Positions 1-5,222 of a DNA stretch of 5,420 nucleotides are shown here, one piece after another (position 1 is the stretch's first letter; each line of letters starts with the position of its first letter). The position numbers were made by a program, and so were the translations under genes. The stretch is from positions 1-5,420 of the forward strand of contig SKWP01000446.1 of the NCBI GenBank assembly GCA_007128865.1. Direction: 5' to 3'. A model generated the notes under the pieces. It was not told where the DNA came from. It ran no database searches and saw only the letters and a program-made list of their open reading frames with translations. The stretch comes from Paracoccaceae bacterium (GTDB lineage Bacteria > Pseudomonadota > Alphaproteobacteria > Rhodobacterales > Rhodobacteraceae).

Positions 1-473
1 CGCGCCATCAGATGCACGATGCATTCGCTGTCGGACTGCGACTGGAAGATCGAGCCGCGTTCGATCAGTTCGCGCCGCAGGGCATCGGCGTTGGTGATGT
101 TGCCGTTGTGCGCCAGCGCCGCCCCGCCCATCGAAAACTCGCCAAAGAACGGCTGCACGTCGCGGATCGAGGTCGCACCCTTGGAACCTGCGGTCGAATA
201 CCGGACATGGCCGATACCGATCGGACCGGGCAGGCTTTCGATCACGCTGGACTTGGTGAAGTTGTCGCGGACCAGCCCGAAGCGATGGGCCGAGTGAAAG
301 CCGCTGCCTGCCTGATGGGTGATGATGCCGCCGGCTTCCTGCCCGCGGTGCTGCAGCGCATGCAGGCCAAGCGCCACGAAGCTTGCCGCATCGGCAACGC
401 CGATGACGCCGAACACACCGCATTCCTCGCGCAACCGGTCGTCATCGAAGGGGTGGCGGGGCAGTGTTGGCAT
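1..473 (-). CDS. purF: Amidophosphoribosyltransferase, N-terminal part (runs off left edge)
   Basis: PurF transfers the glutamine amide nitrogen to PRPP, giving 5-phosphoribosylamine, the first committed step of de novo purine synthesis in the cytoplasm. About 157 N-terminal codons are present, covering most of the class-II (Ntn) glutaminase domain. The sequence reads ...LREECGVFGVIG, with Cys18 as the expected nucleophile. The 17 residues before it would be a propeptide removed to expose Cys18, as in the Bacillus-type enzymes; E. coli PurF instead starts directly with Met-Cys. Further family motifs are LQHRGQEAGGI (about 40-50), GHVRYSTAG (about 88-96, glutamine-binding Arg) and AHNGNITN (about 121-128, oxyanion-hole Asn/Gly). 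The ATG at 471-473 is preceded by GAGG four bases upstream. The phosphoribosyltransferase half lies outside the window. cvpA, its frequent neighbour, is 2 kb away here rather than adjacent. Confidence 0.97.
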   Translation of the reverse strand, partial: MPTLPRHPFDDDRLREECGVFGVIGVADAASFVALGLHALQHRGQEAGGIITHQAGSGFHSAHRFGLVRDNFTKSSVIESLPGPIGIGHVRYSTAGSKGATSIRDVQPFFGEFSMGGAALAHNGNITNADALRRELIERGSIFQSQSDSECIVHLMA

Positions 474-512
474 GGTGCCTCGGCTCCGAATCGCACGCGC
501 TTCCGTTGGTTT

Positions 513-541
513 CATCTAGGGCGTTCGGTCGGCGCTGTCAC
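513..541 (-). promoter_or_regulatory. Predicted sigma-70-type promoter of purF
   Basis: On the minus strand a -35-like GTGACA (536-541) is separated by 17 bp from a -10-like TAGATG (513-518), which would start transcription about 33 nt before the purF ATG. The -35 matches consensus at 5 of 6 positions and the -10 at only 3 of 6. Support comes from the second copy of the same arrangement (-35, 17 bp, CCC-TAGAT) upstream of the lipoprotein gene at 4907-4935. This implies purF is transcribed independently of the small gene upstream. No PurR-like palindrome is evident. Confidence 0.45.
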
Positions 542-588
542 CACCATGTCACGATCTCTCGGACGATCGGTGCTGCTGTGCGGCGCAT

Positions 589-807
589 TCATCCGCCGTT
601 GCAATGACTTTCGCCTTGCCGGGATGCATGCCGCAGGCTGCCGCGTTGGGCGGCGCTCGCAGTGCTCCGGGCACATGCGATCAGCCACAGAACCGTCGCG
701 TGCAGGGCGGCTGCCTGCAATCCGCGGCCACGGGCAAGATAGTGGCCGGTATCGATGGATCCGTCGGGCCGGCGCCGGATCGCGGTATGGTCGGGATCGC
801 GGGTCAT
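589..807 (-). CDS. Small protein of unknown function (72 aa)
   Basis: I cannot assign a family. The protein is Arg- and Ala-rich. Its N-terminal part has a polar stretch, RRRPDGSIDTGHYLARGR (about 11-28), of the kind seen in short uncharacterised alphaproteobacterial proteins. A hydrophobic or amphipathic helix follows at about 31-48 (AAALHATVLWLIACA), then a polar Ser/Arg-rich tail. There is no clear signal peptide. The ATG at 805-807 has a strong Shine-Dalgarno, GGAG, seven bases upstream, which is the main reason to believe the gene is real. It is transcribed away from the regulator-hydrolase gene at 948, with a 140-bp spacer containing a perfect inverted repeat that ends two bases before the GGAG. 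It stops 115 bp before the purF start. It could be a target of the divergent regulator or only a neighbour. The C-terminal 20 residues look weakly coding. Confidence 0.55.
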   Translation of the reverse strand: MTRDPDHTAIRRRPDGSIDTGHYLARGRGLQAAALHATVLWLIACARSTASAAQRGSLRHASRQGESHCNGG

Positions 808-947
808 TGAGGCACTCCGTATGCTGACGTTTGCATTTCAGCATGTCCGCGCGCGCAGCGCTTGAAGGCCGTCTTGGGTATCCCTTGAGAATTGCCCGAG
901 TTTTCATTTCACGTTGTCAGGTGGGCCGGCGCGACGTCTAATGGCGC
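808..947. promoter_or_regulatory. Divergent intergenic region between small gene and wHTH-hydrolase gene
   Basis: This 140-bp spacer must hold the start signals of both flanking genes. It is locally AT-richer around 820-845 and 880-915. I find no pair of hexamers close enough to consensus to call a promoter on either strand. The best plus-strand candidate is GAGAAT (887-892) as a -10, with TTGAAG (862-867) at a too-long 19-bp spacing. The plus-strand gene has no obvious Shine-Dalgarno before its ATG at 948, so its translation may be weak or leaderless. The inverted repeat inside the spacer is listed separately. Confidence 0.5.
821..844. repeat. Perfect 7-bp inverted repeat, candidate operator or 5'-UTR hairpin
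   Basis: ATGCTGA (821-827) and TCAGCAT (838-844) are exact reverse complements separated by 10 bp (CGTTTGCATT). The left arm ends 13 bp upstream of the small gene's ATG, just outside its GGAG. A bound protein could block that gene's transcription, or the transcript could fold into a stem directly before the ribosome-binding site. The position between a DNA-binding-domain gene and its divergent neighbour fits an operator, but this is inference from geometry only. Confidence 0.45.
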
Positions 948-2159
948 ATGCGACTCGTGTTTGCCGGGCACACGCTGGACACAGCGCGCCACGCGCTGTT
1001 GCGCGACGGAACGGAGGTTCACGTCGAGCCGCAGGTTTTCGACCTGCTGAAGCTGCTGGCAATTGCGGCGCCGGAACTGGTCAGCCGCGACCGCATCGTG
1101 GAGGAGGTCTGGGGCGGGCGAATCGTTTCGGAGTCCACGATTGCGGCGCGCGTTGCCGCCGCTCGTGCTGCCGTGGGCGACAACGGGCGGCGGCAGGCAG
1201 TGATTCGCACCATCGCCCGGCGCGGGCTGCGGCTGGTGGCTGCGGTTCGTCGGGAGGGCGACGATGGCAACGCCTTCGCAGCCGGCCCGGTACAGCCGCG
1301 GCAGGCCGGGGCGGGCAGTCGTGTCCGTTTCGCCGGCTCCGACGACGGCACGCGGATCGCCTGGGCCGCATCCGGCAGCGGGCCACCGCTGTTGCGTGCC
1401 GGTCACTGGCTTTCGCATCTTGAACTGGACTGGCAATCGCCGGTCTGGAGGCCGCTGCTGGAGGCTCTTGGCAGGGCGCACCGGCTCGTGCGCTATGACC
1501 AGCGCGGCACCGGGCTGTCGGACCGTGGCGCCCGGAACTTCGGGCTGGACGATCTCGTCTCCGATCTGTCGGCGGTCGCCGATGCCGCATCGCCGGATCA
1601 ACCGCTTATGGTCTTTGCCGCCTCCCAGAGCGTGCCGGTCGCGATCCGGTTTGCGGCCGCAAACCCGGACCGGGTGGCGCGGCTGGTGTTGTATGGCGGT
1701 TTCGCTGCGGGAAGCCACGCAATCGGCGAGCCGCGCGCAATGGCCCGCACCGAGGCCCTGCTCGAAATGGTGCGCGCCGGGTGGGGGCAACCGGAAAGCG
1801 CCTTCATGCGTGCCACCGCGACGCTGTTCGCGCCCGGCGCGACCCCCGAACAACTCGACAGCCTTCTGCACATGCAGCGCGCGACCGCCGATGCCGAAAC
1901 GGCAACGGCGCTCCGTCGCGCCATGGCCCGTTTTGACGTGCGGGCCGATCTGGCGCGGCTGGCCGTCCCTGTCCTGGTGATCCATGCACGCCATGACGCC
2001 GTCCAGCCCTTCGCGCAGGCTGTGGATCTGGCGCGAGGCATCCCGGGGGCAGCGATGGTCATGCTCGACAGTGCAAACCATATCCCATTGCCCCAGGATC
2101 CCGCCTGGCGCGTGCTGGTTGCGGAAACTCTGGGGTTCGTGGGGGATGGTAAAGGCTGA
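948..2159 (+). CDS. Winged-helix DNA-binding domain fused to alpha/beta-hydrolase (403 aa)
   Basis: Residues 1-100 form an OmpR/PhoB-type winged helix: VEPQVFDLL (26-34), VSRDRIVEEVWGGRIVSEST (45-64), a recognition helix near 61-78, and a wing at IRTIARRGLRLV (86-97). A linker follows (about 101-125), then an alpha/beta-hydrolase fold (126-400). Hydrolase motifs are AGHWLSHLELDWQSPVW (151-167), RYDQRGTGLSD (182-192), the nucleophile elbow FAASQSVPVA (223-232; Ser226), VLVIHARHD (342-350; Asp350) and SANHIPL (375-381; His378). The Ser-Asp-His triad is therefore intact, but the usual G-x-S-x-G elbow reads A-A-S-Q-S. No membrane segment is present, so unlike CadC-type regulators it should be cytoplasmic. 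The architecture is known in alphaproteobacteria, but substrate and targets are not deducible. One idea is ligand sensing or hydrolysis coupled to DNA binding. The 948 ATG matches where this wHTH family begins, although no Shine-Dalgarno is clear. Confidence 0.9.
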   Translation: MRLVFAGHTLDTARHALLRDGTEVHVEPQVFDLLKLLAIAAPELVSRDRIVEEVWGGRIVSESTIAARVAAARAAVGDNGRRQAVIRTIARRGLRLVAAVRREGDDGNAFAAGPVQPRQAGAGSRVRFAGSDDGTRIAWAASGSGPPLLRAGHWLSHLELDWQSPVWRPLLEALGRAHRLVRYDQRGTGLSDRGARNFGLDDLVSDLSAVADAASPDQPLMVFAASQSVPVAIRFAAANPDRVARLVLYGGFAAGSHAIGEPRAMARTEALLEMVRAGWGQPESAFMRATATLFAPGATPEQLDSLLHMQRATADAETATALRRAMARFDVRADLARLAVPVLVIHARHDAVQPFAQAVDLARGIPGAAMVMLDSANHIPLPQDPAWRVLVAETLGFVGDGKG

Positions 2160-2502
2160 CCGGGCCGCACCGAACCCGGCTGCCCAACCTGCCAATGCCG
2201 GGCGAGCCTCGGGTGCATCCTTGCCATGACGCGCCGCAATTGCCTTTGAACTCGGGCGGGCGATGGCAGAGGCATGCACCACACAGGGGCTCACCGCGCG
2301 GCCTTTTCGGCAACCCTTTGTCCCGGTGCCTCCAGCTTGCCGGCGCAATGCTCAGAACGACCGGTTTTCGGCGCATGACGAACCGGGAGCCCGGAATTCC
2401 TGTCAGGCGACTGCCGCCGCATACGCAATCCGTTTGATTGGCCCGGTTGGCCAACGGTCCTTTCCCGCCCGTGCTTCACGAACGGATCAAACGGATCCGG
2501 TA
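2160..2502. other. Gene-free spacer between convergent wHTH-hydrolase gene and cvpA
   Basis: These 343 bp lie between the converging stop codons of the regulator-hydrolase gene and cvpA. Open frames exist on both strands, but their translations are low-complexity Arg/Pro/Gly text without a recognisable domain or ribosome-binding site, so I call none. Immediately after the plus-strand stop, CCGGG (2160-2164) and CCCGG (2175-2179) could form a 5-bp hairpin, but no T-run follows. The cvpA-proximal 75 bp contain the repeat cluster listed separately. No tRNA, integrase or transposase remnant is visible. Degraded coding sequence cannot be excluded. Confidence 0.5.
2428..2498. repeat. Nested inverted and tandem repeats just downstream of cvpA
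   Basis: An exact 11-bp inverted repeat, ATCCGTTTGAT (2428-2438) and ATCAAACGGAT (2486-2496), encloses 47 bp. The right arm overlaps a near-perfect 9-bp tandem, AACGGATCA/AACGGATCC (2481-2498). Between the arms lies the 10-bp palindrome GTTGGCCAAC (2446-2455), also readable as a 6-bp stem TTGGCC/GGCCAA with a 5-nt loop (2438-2454). The cluster ends five bases from the cvpA stop codon, so it could be a structured transcript end for the radA-cvpA operon. There is no T-run, so it is not a standard intrinsic terminator. Paired protein-binding sites or a remnant of a small mobile repeat are alternatives. Confidence 0.6.
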
Positions 2503-3066
2503 TCAGTCCGCCTGCGGCGCGCAGATGCTGACCAGTTCCTCATAGCGGCTCACGATCCAGCCCGGCGCATCCTCGGGGATGCTCTGTTCAAGCGATTCGG
2601 TCAGCTGGCCGAAGATTGCCAGCGAGCGCGAGTTGTCCACCATCGGAATCGCCGCATCGGCAACCGCGCGTTCGTAGACGATAAAGGCAATCACCACCAG
2701 CAACGCGCCGCGCGCCACGCCGAACAGGAACCCCATGCCCTGATCCAGCCCGCCCAGCGCCGAACGCCGGATCAGCGACGAGAACACCGGCGTGAACAGC
2801 GCCGCAACCACCAGAGCCACCGCAAAGACCGCTGCAAAGGCCGCGATCACGCTGAGTTCGCAGCTGTCGGCCAGAAAATCGCCCAGATACGGGATTTCCC
2901 GCATCATCGGCTCGACCGTCGGCGCAAAGACAAATGCCGCAACAGCTGCGACAACCCAGCCCAGAATTGCCATGACCTCGCGGACGAAACCGCGCGAATA
3001 GGCAAGGATCGCCGAGATCAGGATCACGACCGCCACCACGGCATCGATGATTGTGAAGCCGTCCAT
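2503..3066 (-). CDS. cvpA: CvpA family inner-membrane protein (187 aa)
   Basis: CvpA was named for its need in colicin V production in E. coli and lies beside purF in many proteobacteria. It is a multi-pass inner-membrane protein whose biochemical role is poorly defined, with links to envelope integrity. Four hydrophobic segments are visible at about 5-23, 30-50, 70-95 and 113-131. The family signature SRGFVREVM (24-32) follows the first, and LDQGMGFLFGVARG (107-120) overlaps the fourth. The C-terminal 50 residues are polar and probably cytosolic. The length is a little above the E. coli protein (about 160 aa). The ATG at 3064-3066 is chosen because it opens directly into the first membrane helix and follows GGAGG ten bases upstream. 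The only earlier in-frame ATG (3138) would overlap radA with non-family residues. The gene begins 17 bp after the radA stop, so the two are probably cotranscribed and translationally coupled. Confidence 0.94.
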   Translation of the reverse strand: MDGFTIIDAVVAVVILISAILAYSRGFVREVMAILGWVVAAVAAFVFAPTVEPMMREIPYLGDFLADSCELSVIAAFAAVFAVALVVAALFTPVFSSLIRRSALGGLDQGMGFLFGVARGALLVVIAFIVYERAVADAAIPMVDNSRSLAIFGQLTESLEQSIPEDAPGWIVSRYEELVSICAPQAD

Positions 3067-3083
3067 TGCCGCCCGTCCTCCGG

Positions 3084-4448
3084 TCAACCCGCCCCGAACA
3101 GGACACCCGTCAGGGCAGCCAGATCCGGAATATGGCACACGCGCATGCCCTGCTCTGCCCCGCCCTTGCTGCGCATCGGGGCGATGGCCCGTGAGAAACC
3201 AAGTTTTTGCGCTTCTTTCAACCTGTTTTCGGTCTGGCTGACCGGGCGCAGCGCGCCGGACAGGCTGATCTCGCCAAAGATCACGGTATCGGCGGGCACC
3301 GCAAGGCCCTCGCGCGCCGACAACAGCGCCGCTGCCATGGCCAGGTCGGCAGCCGGCTCGCCGATGCGCATGCCGCCCGCGACATTCACGAAAACATCCT
3401 GACCGGCAAAGGGAATGCCGCAGCGCGCTTCCAGCACCGCCAGCACGGTCGACAGCCGGGCGCTGTCGACCCCCACCGCCGAGCGCCGCGGCGTGCCCAG
3501 CGACGAAGGCACCACCAGCGCCTGAATCTCGGTCAGCACCGGGCGGGTGCCCTCGATGCCGGCAAACACCGCCGAGCCGGGCGCCGGGCGGTCACGCTCG
3601 GCCAGAAACAGCGCCGAAGGATTGGCGACCTCGCTCAGCCCGCTGCCTGTCATCTCGAACACACCGATTTCCCCGGCCGGGCCAAAGCGGTTCTTGACGC
3701 TGCGCAGGATGCGGAACTGGTGGCCGCGCTCGCCCTCGAAATACAGCACGCAATCGACCATGTGTTCCACCACCCGCGGACCGGCGATCTGACCTTCCTT
3801 GGTGACATGGCCGACAAGGATGACCGCCGCGCCGCGTTTCTTGGCAAAGCCCACCAGTTCCTGAGCGGCGGCGCGCACCTGCGCCACCGAACCCGGCGCG
3901 CTTTCGACGCTGTCGAGCCACATGGTCTGGATCGAATCGATCACGGCAAGGTCGGGGCGTTCGGCATCGAGCGTGGTGAGGATATCGCGCAGCCCGGTTT
4001 CGGTACCCAGCCGCACCGGTTCCCCCGCCAGCCCCAGCCGCTGCGCGCGCATCCGGATCTGGGCGCTGGCCTCCTCGCCCGAGATATAGATTGCCGAAAG
4101 CCCCGCGCGGGCAAAGGCGGCGGCGGCCTGCAGCAGCAGGGTCGACTTGCCGATGCCGGGGTCGCCGCCGACCAGCACCGCCGAGGCCGGCACCAGCCCG
4201 CCGCCCAGCACCCTGTCAAGCTCGCCGATACCCGAACGGGTGCGCGGTGGCGGCGCCTCTTCGGCGGCAAGGCCGGACAGCGCCATCCGGCGCCCCCGCG
4301 ACCGCGGCACCCGCGCGCCCGGACCGGTGGAAAGCGGCGCCTCTTCGACGATGCTGTTCCAGGCGCCGCAGGCATCGCAACGGCCGGCCCATTTGCGATG
4401 AACCGCGCCGCATGCCGTGCAGGTAAAGGATGCGCCTGTCTGTGCCAT
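3084..4448 (-). CDS. radA: DNA repair protein RadA (Sms), 454 aa
   Basis: RadA/Sms is a RecA-related, DnaB-like ATPase that promotes branch migration and processing of recombination intermediates during DNA repair. All family parts are present in order. These are a C4 zinc finger (Cys10, Cys13, Cys24, Cys27), Walker A GDPGIGKS (95-102), Walker B LAVIDS (167-172, Asp171), the RadA-specific KNRFG motif (252-256), and a C-terminal Lon-protease-like domain (about 290-454, including GEPAADLAMA near 363-372). That domain carries Ala where Lon has its catalytic Ser, as is normal for RadA. Length matches the family norm of about 450-460. The ATG at 4446-4448 is supported by AGAAGGG close upstream and by the zinc finger starting within ten residues; the frame stays open further upstream but without family sequence. 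It is the middle gene of the operon lipoprotein-radA-cvpA. Confidence 0.98.
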   Translation of the reverse strand: MAQTGASFTCTACGAVHRKWAGRCDACGAWNSIVEEAPLSTGPGARVPRSRGRRMALSGLAAEEAPPPRTRSGIGELDRVLGGGLVPASAVLVGGDPGIGKSTLLLQAAAAFARAGLSAIYISGEEASAQIRMRAQRLGLAGEPVRLGTETGLRDILTTLDAERPDLAVIDSIQTMWLDSVESAPGSVAQVRAAAQELVGFAKKRGAAVILVGHVTKEGQIAGPRVVEHMVDCVLYFEGERGHQFRILRSVKNRFGPAGEIGVFEMTGSGLSEVANPSALFLAERDRPAPGSAVFAGIEGTRPVLTEIQALVVPSSLGTPRRSAVGVDSARLSTVLAVLEARCGIPFAGQDVFVNVAGGMRIGEPAADLAMAAALLSAREGLAVPADTVIFGEISLSGALRPVSQTENRLKEAQKLGFSRAIAPMRSKGGAEQGMRVCHIPDLAALTGVLFGAG

Positions 4449-4500
4449 GCCGCCCTTCTGCCCCAGCCCCGCAGCCTCGGCAAGCCGGCGGCCCGACCGA

Positions 4501-4881
4501 TCAGGCCGGATGCAACGCCGCACAGCGGGCCTGCGCCGCGGCGGCCTCGCGCAGCAGTTCGGCCCGGCGTTCGCGCAGCGAAGCCAGCTTGCGCCGTTCC
4601 TCGGCCCGGTCGATGGCGACGGGTCGTTCGCGCACGTCGGCTTCCTGACGGTTGCACAGCGTGATGCGGTCGTCGGGTGCAAGGCACCACACCAAGGTGG
4701 TGCGGACCGCCGGTTCACGCAGTATGGCATAGCCGCGCGCGATATTGCCCTCGGTCTCGGCGATCAGCGCATCGATGGTGCGCAATTCCCGCGTCGCATC
4801 GGCCATGCAGCGTTCGCGCGGTGTGGCGCAGGCAGAAAGCACCAGTACAAGGGGCAGCAGAAGGGCAAAGGAAAGGCGCAT
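4501..4881 (-). CDS. Small predicted outer-membrane lipoprotein with four extra cysteines (126 aa)
   Basis: The N-terminus is a classic lipoprotein signal: MR, a hydrophobic stretch of about 14 residues, then the lipobox LSAC with Cys18 as the lipidated residue. Ala at position +2 gives no inner-membrane retention signal, so the outer membrane is the likely site. The mature part has Cys25, Cys66, Cys76 and Cys120, enough for two periplasmic disulfides. It is mostly helical and charged, with ELRTIDALIAETEGNIARGYAI near 32-53 and a probable coiled coil near 91-119 (RAEERRKLASLRERRAELL). I associate this pattern with a small uncharacterised lipoprotein found in Rhodobacteraceae, but I know of no assigned function. 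The ATG at 4879-4881 is fixed by the signal peptide; the Shine-Dalgarno is weak (GGGA about eight bases upstream). It is the first gene of the operon, with radA starting 52 bp after its stop. Confidence 0.9.
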   Translation of the reverse strand: MRLSFALLLPLVLVLSACATPRERCMADATRELRTIDALIAETEGNIARGYAILREPAVRTTLVWCLAPDDRITLCNRQEADVRERPVAIDRAEERRKLASLRERRAELLREAAAAQARCAALHPA

Positions 4882-4906
4882 GGTCCGGTCCCGCAATCGA
4901 TGAATC

Positions 4907-4935
4907 AATCTAGGGCGGAACCGGTCCCATGCCAA
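4907..4935 (-). promoter_or_regulatory. Predicted sigma-70 promoter of the lipoprotein-radA-cvpA operon
   Basis: On the minus strand TTGGCA (4930-4935; 5 of 6 matches to TTGACA) is followed after exactly 17 bp by TAGATT (4907-4912; 4 of 6 matches to TATAAT). Transcription would start about 19 nt before the lipoprotein ATG. The bases around the -10 (CCCTAGAT) are identical to those in the predicted purF promoter, which strengthens both calls. No other promoter is apparent inside the operon, so radA and cvpA probably depend on this one. Confidence 0.6.
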
Positions 4936-4996
4936 TGGCGAGGATCGGGCGGCATGCCGGTGGCAGCGACGTGTCGGCTGTGTCCACCGGCGGGCC

Positions 4997-5020
4997 GATA
5001 CGCCCGGAAGGCCGGGTATC
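4997..5020. repeat. GC-rich hairpin between right-edge gene and operon promoter
   Basis: GATA (4997-5000) and TATC (5017-5020) pair outside CCCGG (5003-5007) and CCGGG (5012-5016), giving nine base pairs with a 2-nt bulge (5001-5002) and an AAGG loop. It lies about 85 bp downstream of the last stop codon of the right-edge minus-strand reading frames and about 60 bp upstream of the operon promoter. It might end transcription from the right, but no T-run follows. A weaker 6-bp stem, TGGCCG/CGGCCA, lies at 5046-5063. Confidence 0.35.
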
Positions 5021-5105
5021 CGTTGCCTGACCTCCCGGCACCTTGTGGCCGACCCCGCGGCCAAACCGGCCCGGCTCAGTGGTCGAGATGCAACAACAGC
5101 CTCAA

Positions 5106-5222
5106 CTAAGAAACGCCTTGCCGGCATCCGGCCATGTCTCCGGCCGCTTCGGCGGCGTCGATCGACCGGAGCAGCGATTCCGCGCGTTGCCGATCGCGCA
5201 TGTCAAGGCGTGTCCGGTTCAT
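5106..5222 (-). pseudogene. Downstream frame of the His-rich exported protein gene, or a 38-aa overlapping small gene
   Basis: Read from the ATG at 5220-5222, this frame gives 38 residues including RDRQRAESLLRSIDAAEAAG, an amphipathic helix that looks like real protein. The ATG overlaps the TGA of the upstream frame (ATGA), with AAGGA just before it, so a translationally coupled small gene is possible. However, the same frame is open further upstream, to a stop near 5268, and also reads like coding sequence there (GFAEAKDAM). The upstream frame, by contrast, ends in a tail with little protein character. I therefore favour one original gene split by a single-base indel near 5230-5260, either a true mutation or a sequencing error. 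No family is recognised for this C-terminal part. Confidence 0.4.

Noticed and set aside
551..570. ACGATC direct repeat / CGATC-GATCG inverted repeat between the small gene and purF.
   Set aside because: The symmetry comes mainly from the self-complementary GATC core; it is too short to call an operator or terminator.
12..827. A 271-codon plus-strand frame opposite purF and the small gene.
   Set aside because: The minus strand unmistakably encodes PurF here, and the plus frame runs across unrelated regions, as a shadow frame would.
861..887. Three CTTG motifs (861, 873, 884) spaced about one helical turn apart upstream of the wHTH gene.
   Set aside because: A four-base motif in this context can recur by chance, and nothing else ties it to a binding site.
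512..907. A 131-codon minus-strand frame overlapping the small gene at 589-807.
   Set aside because: It lacks a good ribosome-binding site and its translation is Arg/Pro-rich without pattern, whereas the overlapping 72-aa frame has GGAG at the right distance.
909..2348. A 479-codon open frame on the minus strand opposite the wHTH-hydrolase gene.
   Set aside because: Its translation is low-complexity Arg/Gly/Pro/His-rich text with no domain, and it mirrors the high-GC third codon positions of the well-supported plus-strand gene. Long antisense frames are expected in DNA of this composition.
2059..2479. Several 60-130-codon frames in and beside the spacer 2160-2502.
   Set aside because: None has a convincing ribosome-binding site, recognisable domain or coding-like composition.
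3067..3138. An upstream in-frame ATG that would add 24 residues to CvpA.
   Set aside because: The extension overlaps the 3' end of radA, has no family sequence, and the ATG at 3066 has its own GGAGG and opens into the first membrane helix.
3207..4664. A 485-codon open frame on the plus strand opposite radA.
   Set aside because: radA on the minus strand carries every family motif over this region. The plus-strand translation has no recognisable domain and is a composition artefact.
4449..4730. A 94-residue N-terminal extension of RadA.
   Set aside because: It lies over the lipoprotein gene in another frame, contains no family sequence, and the zinc finger begins ten residues after the chosen start.
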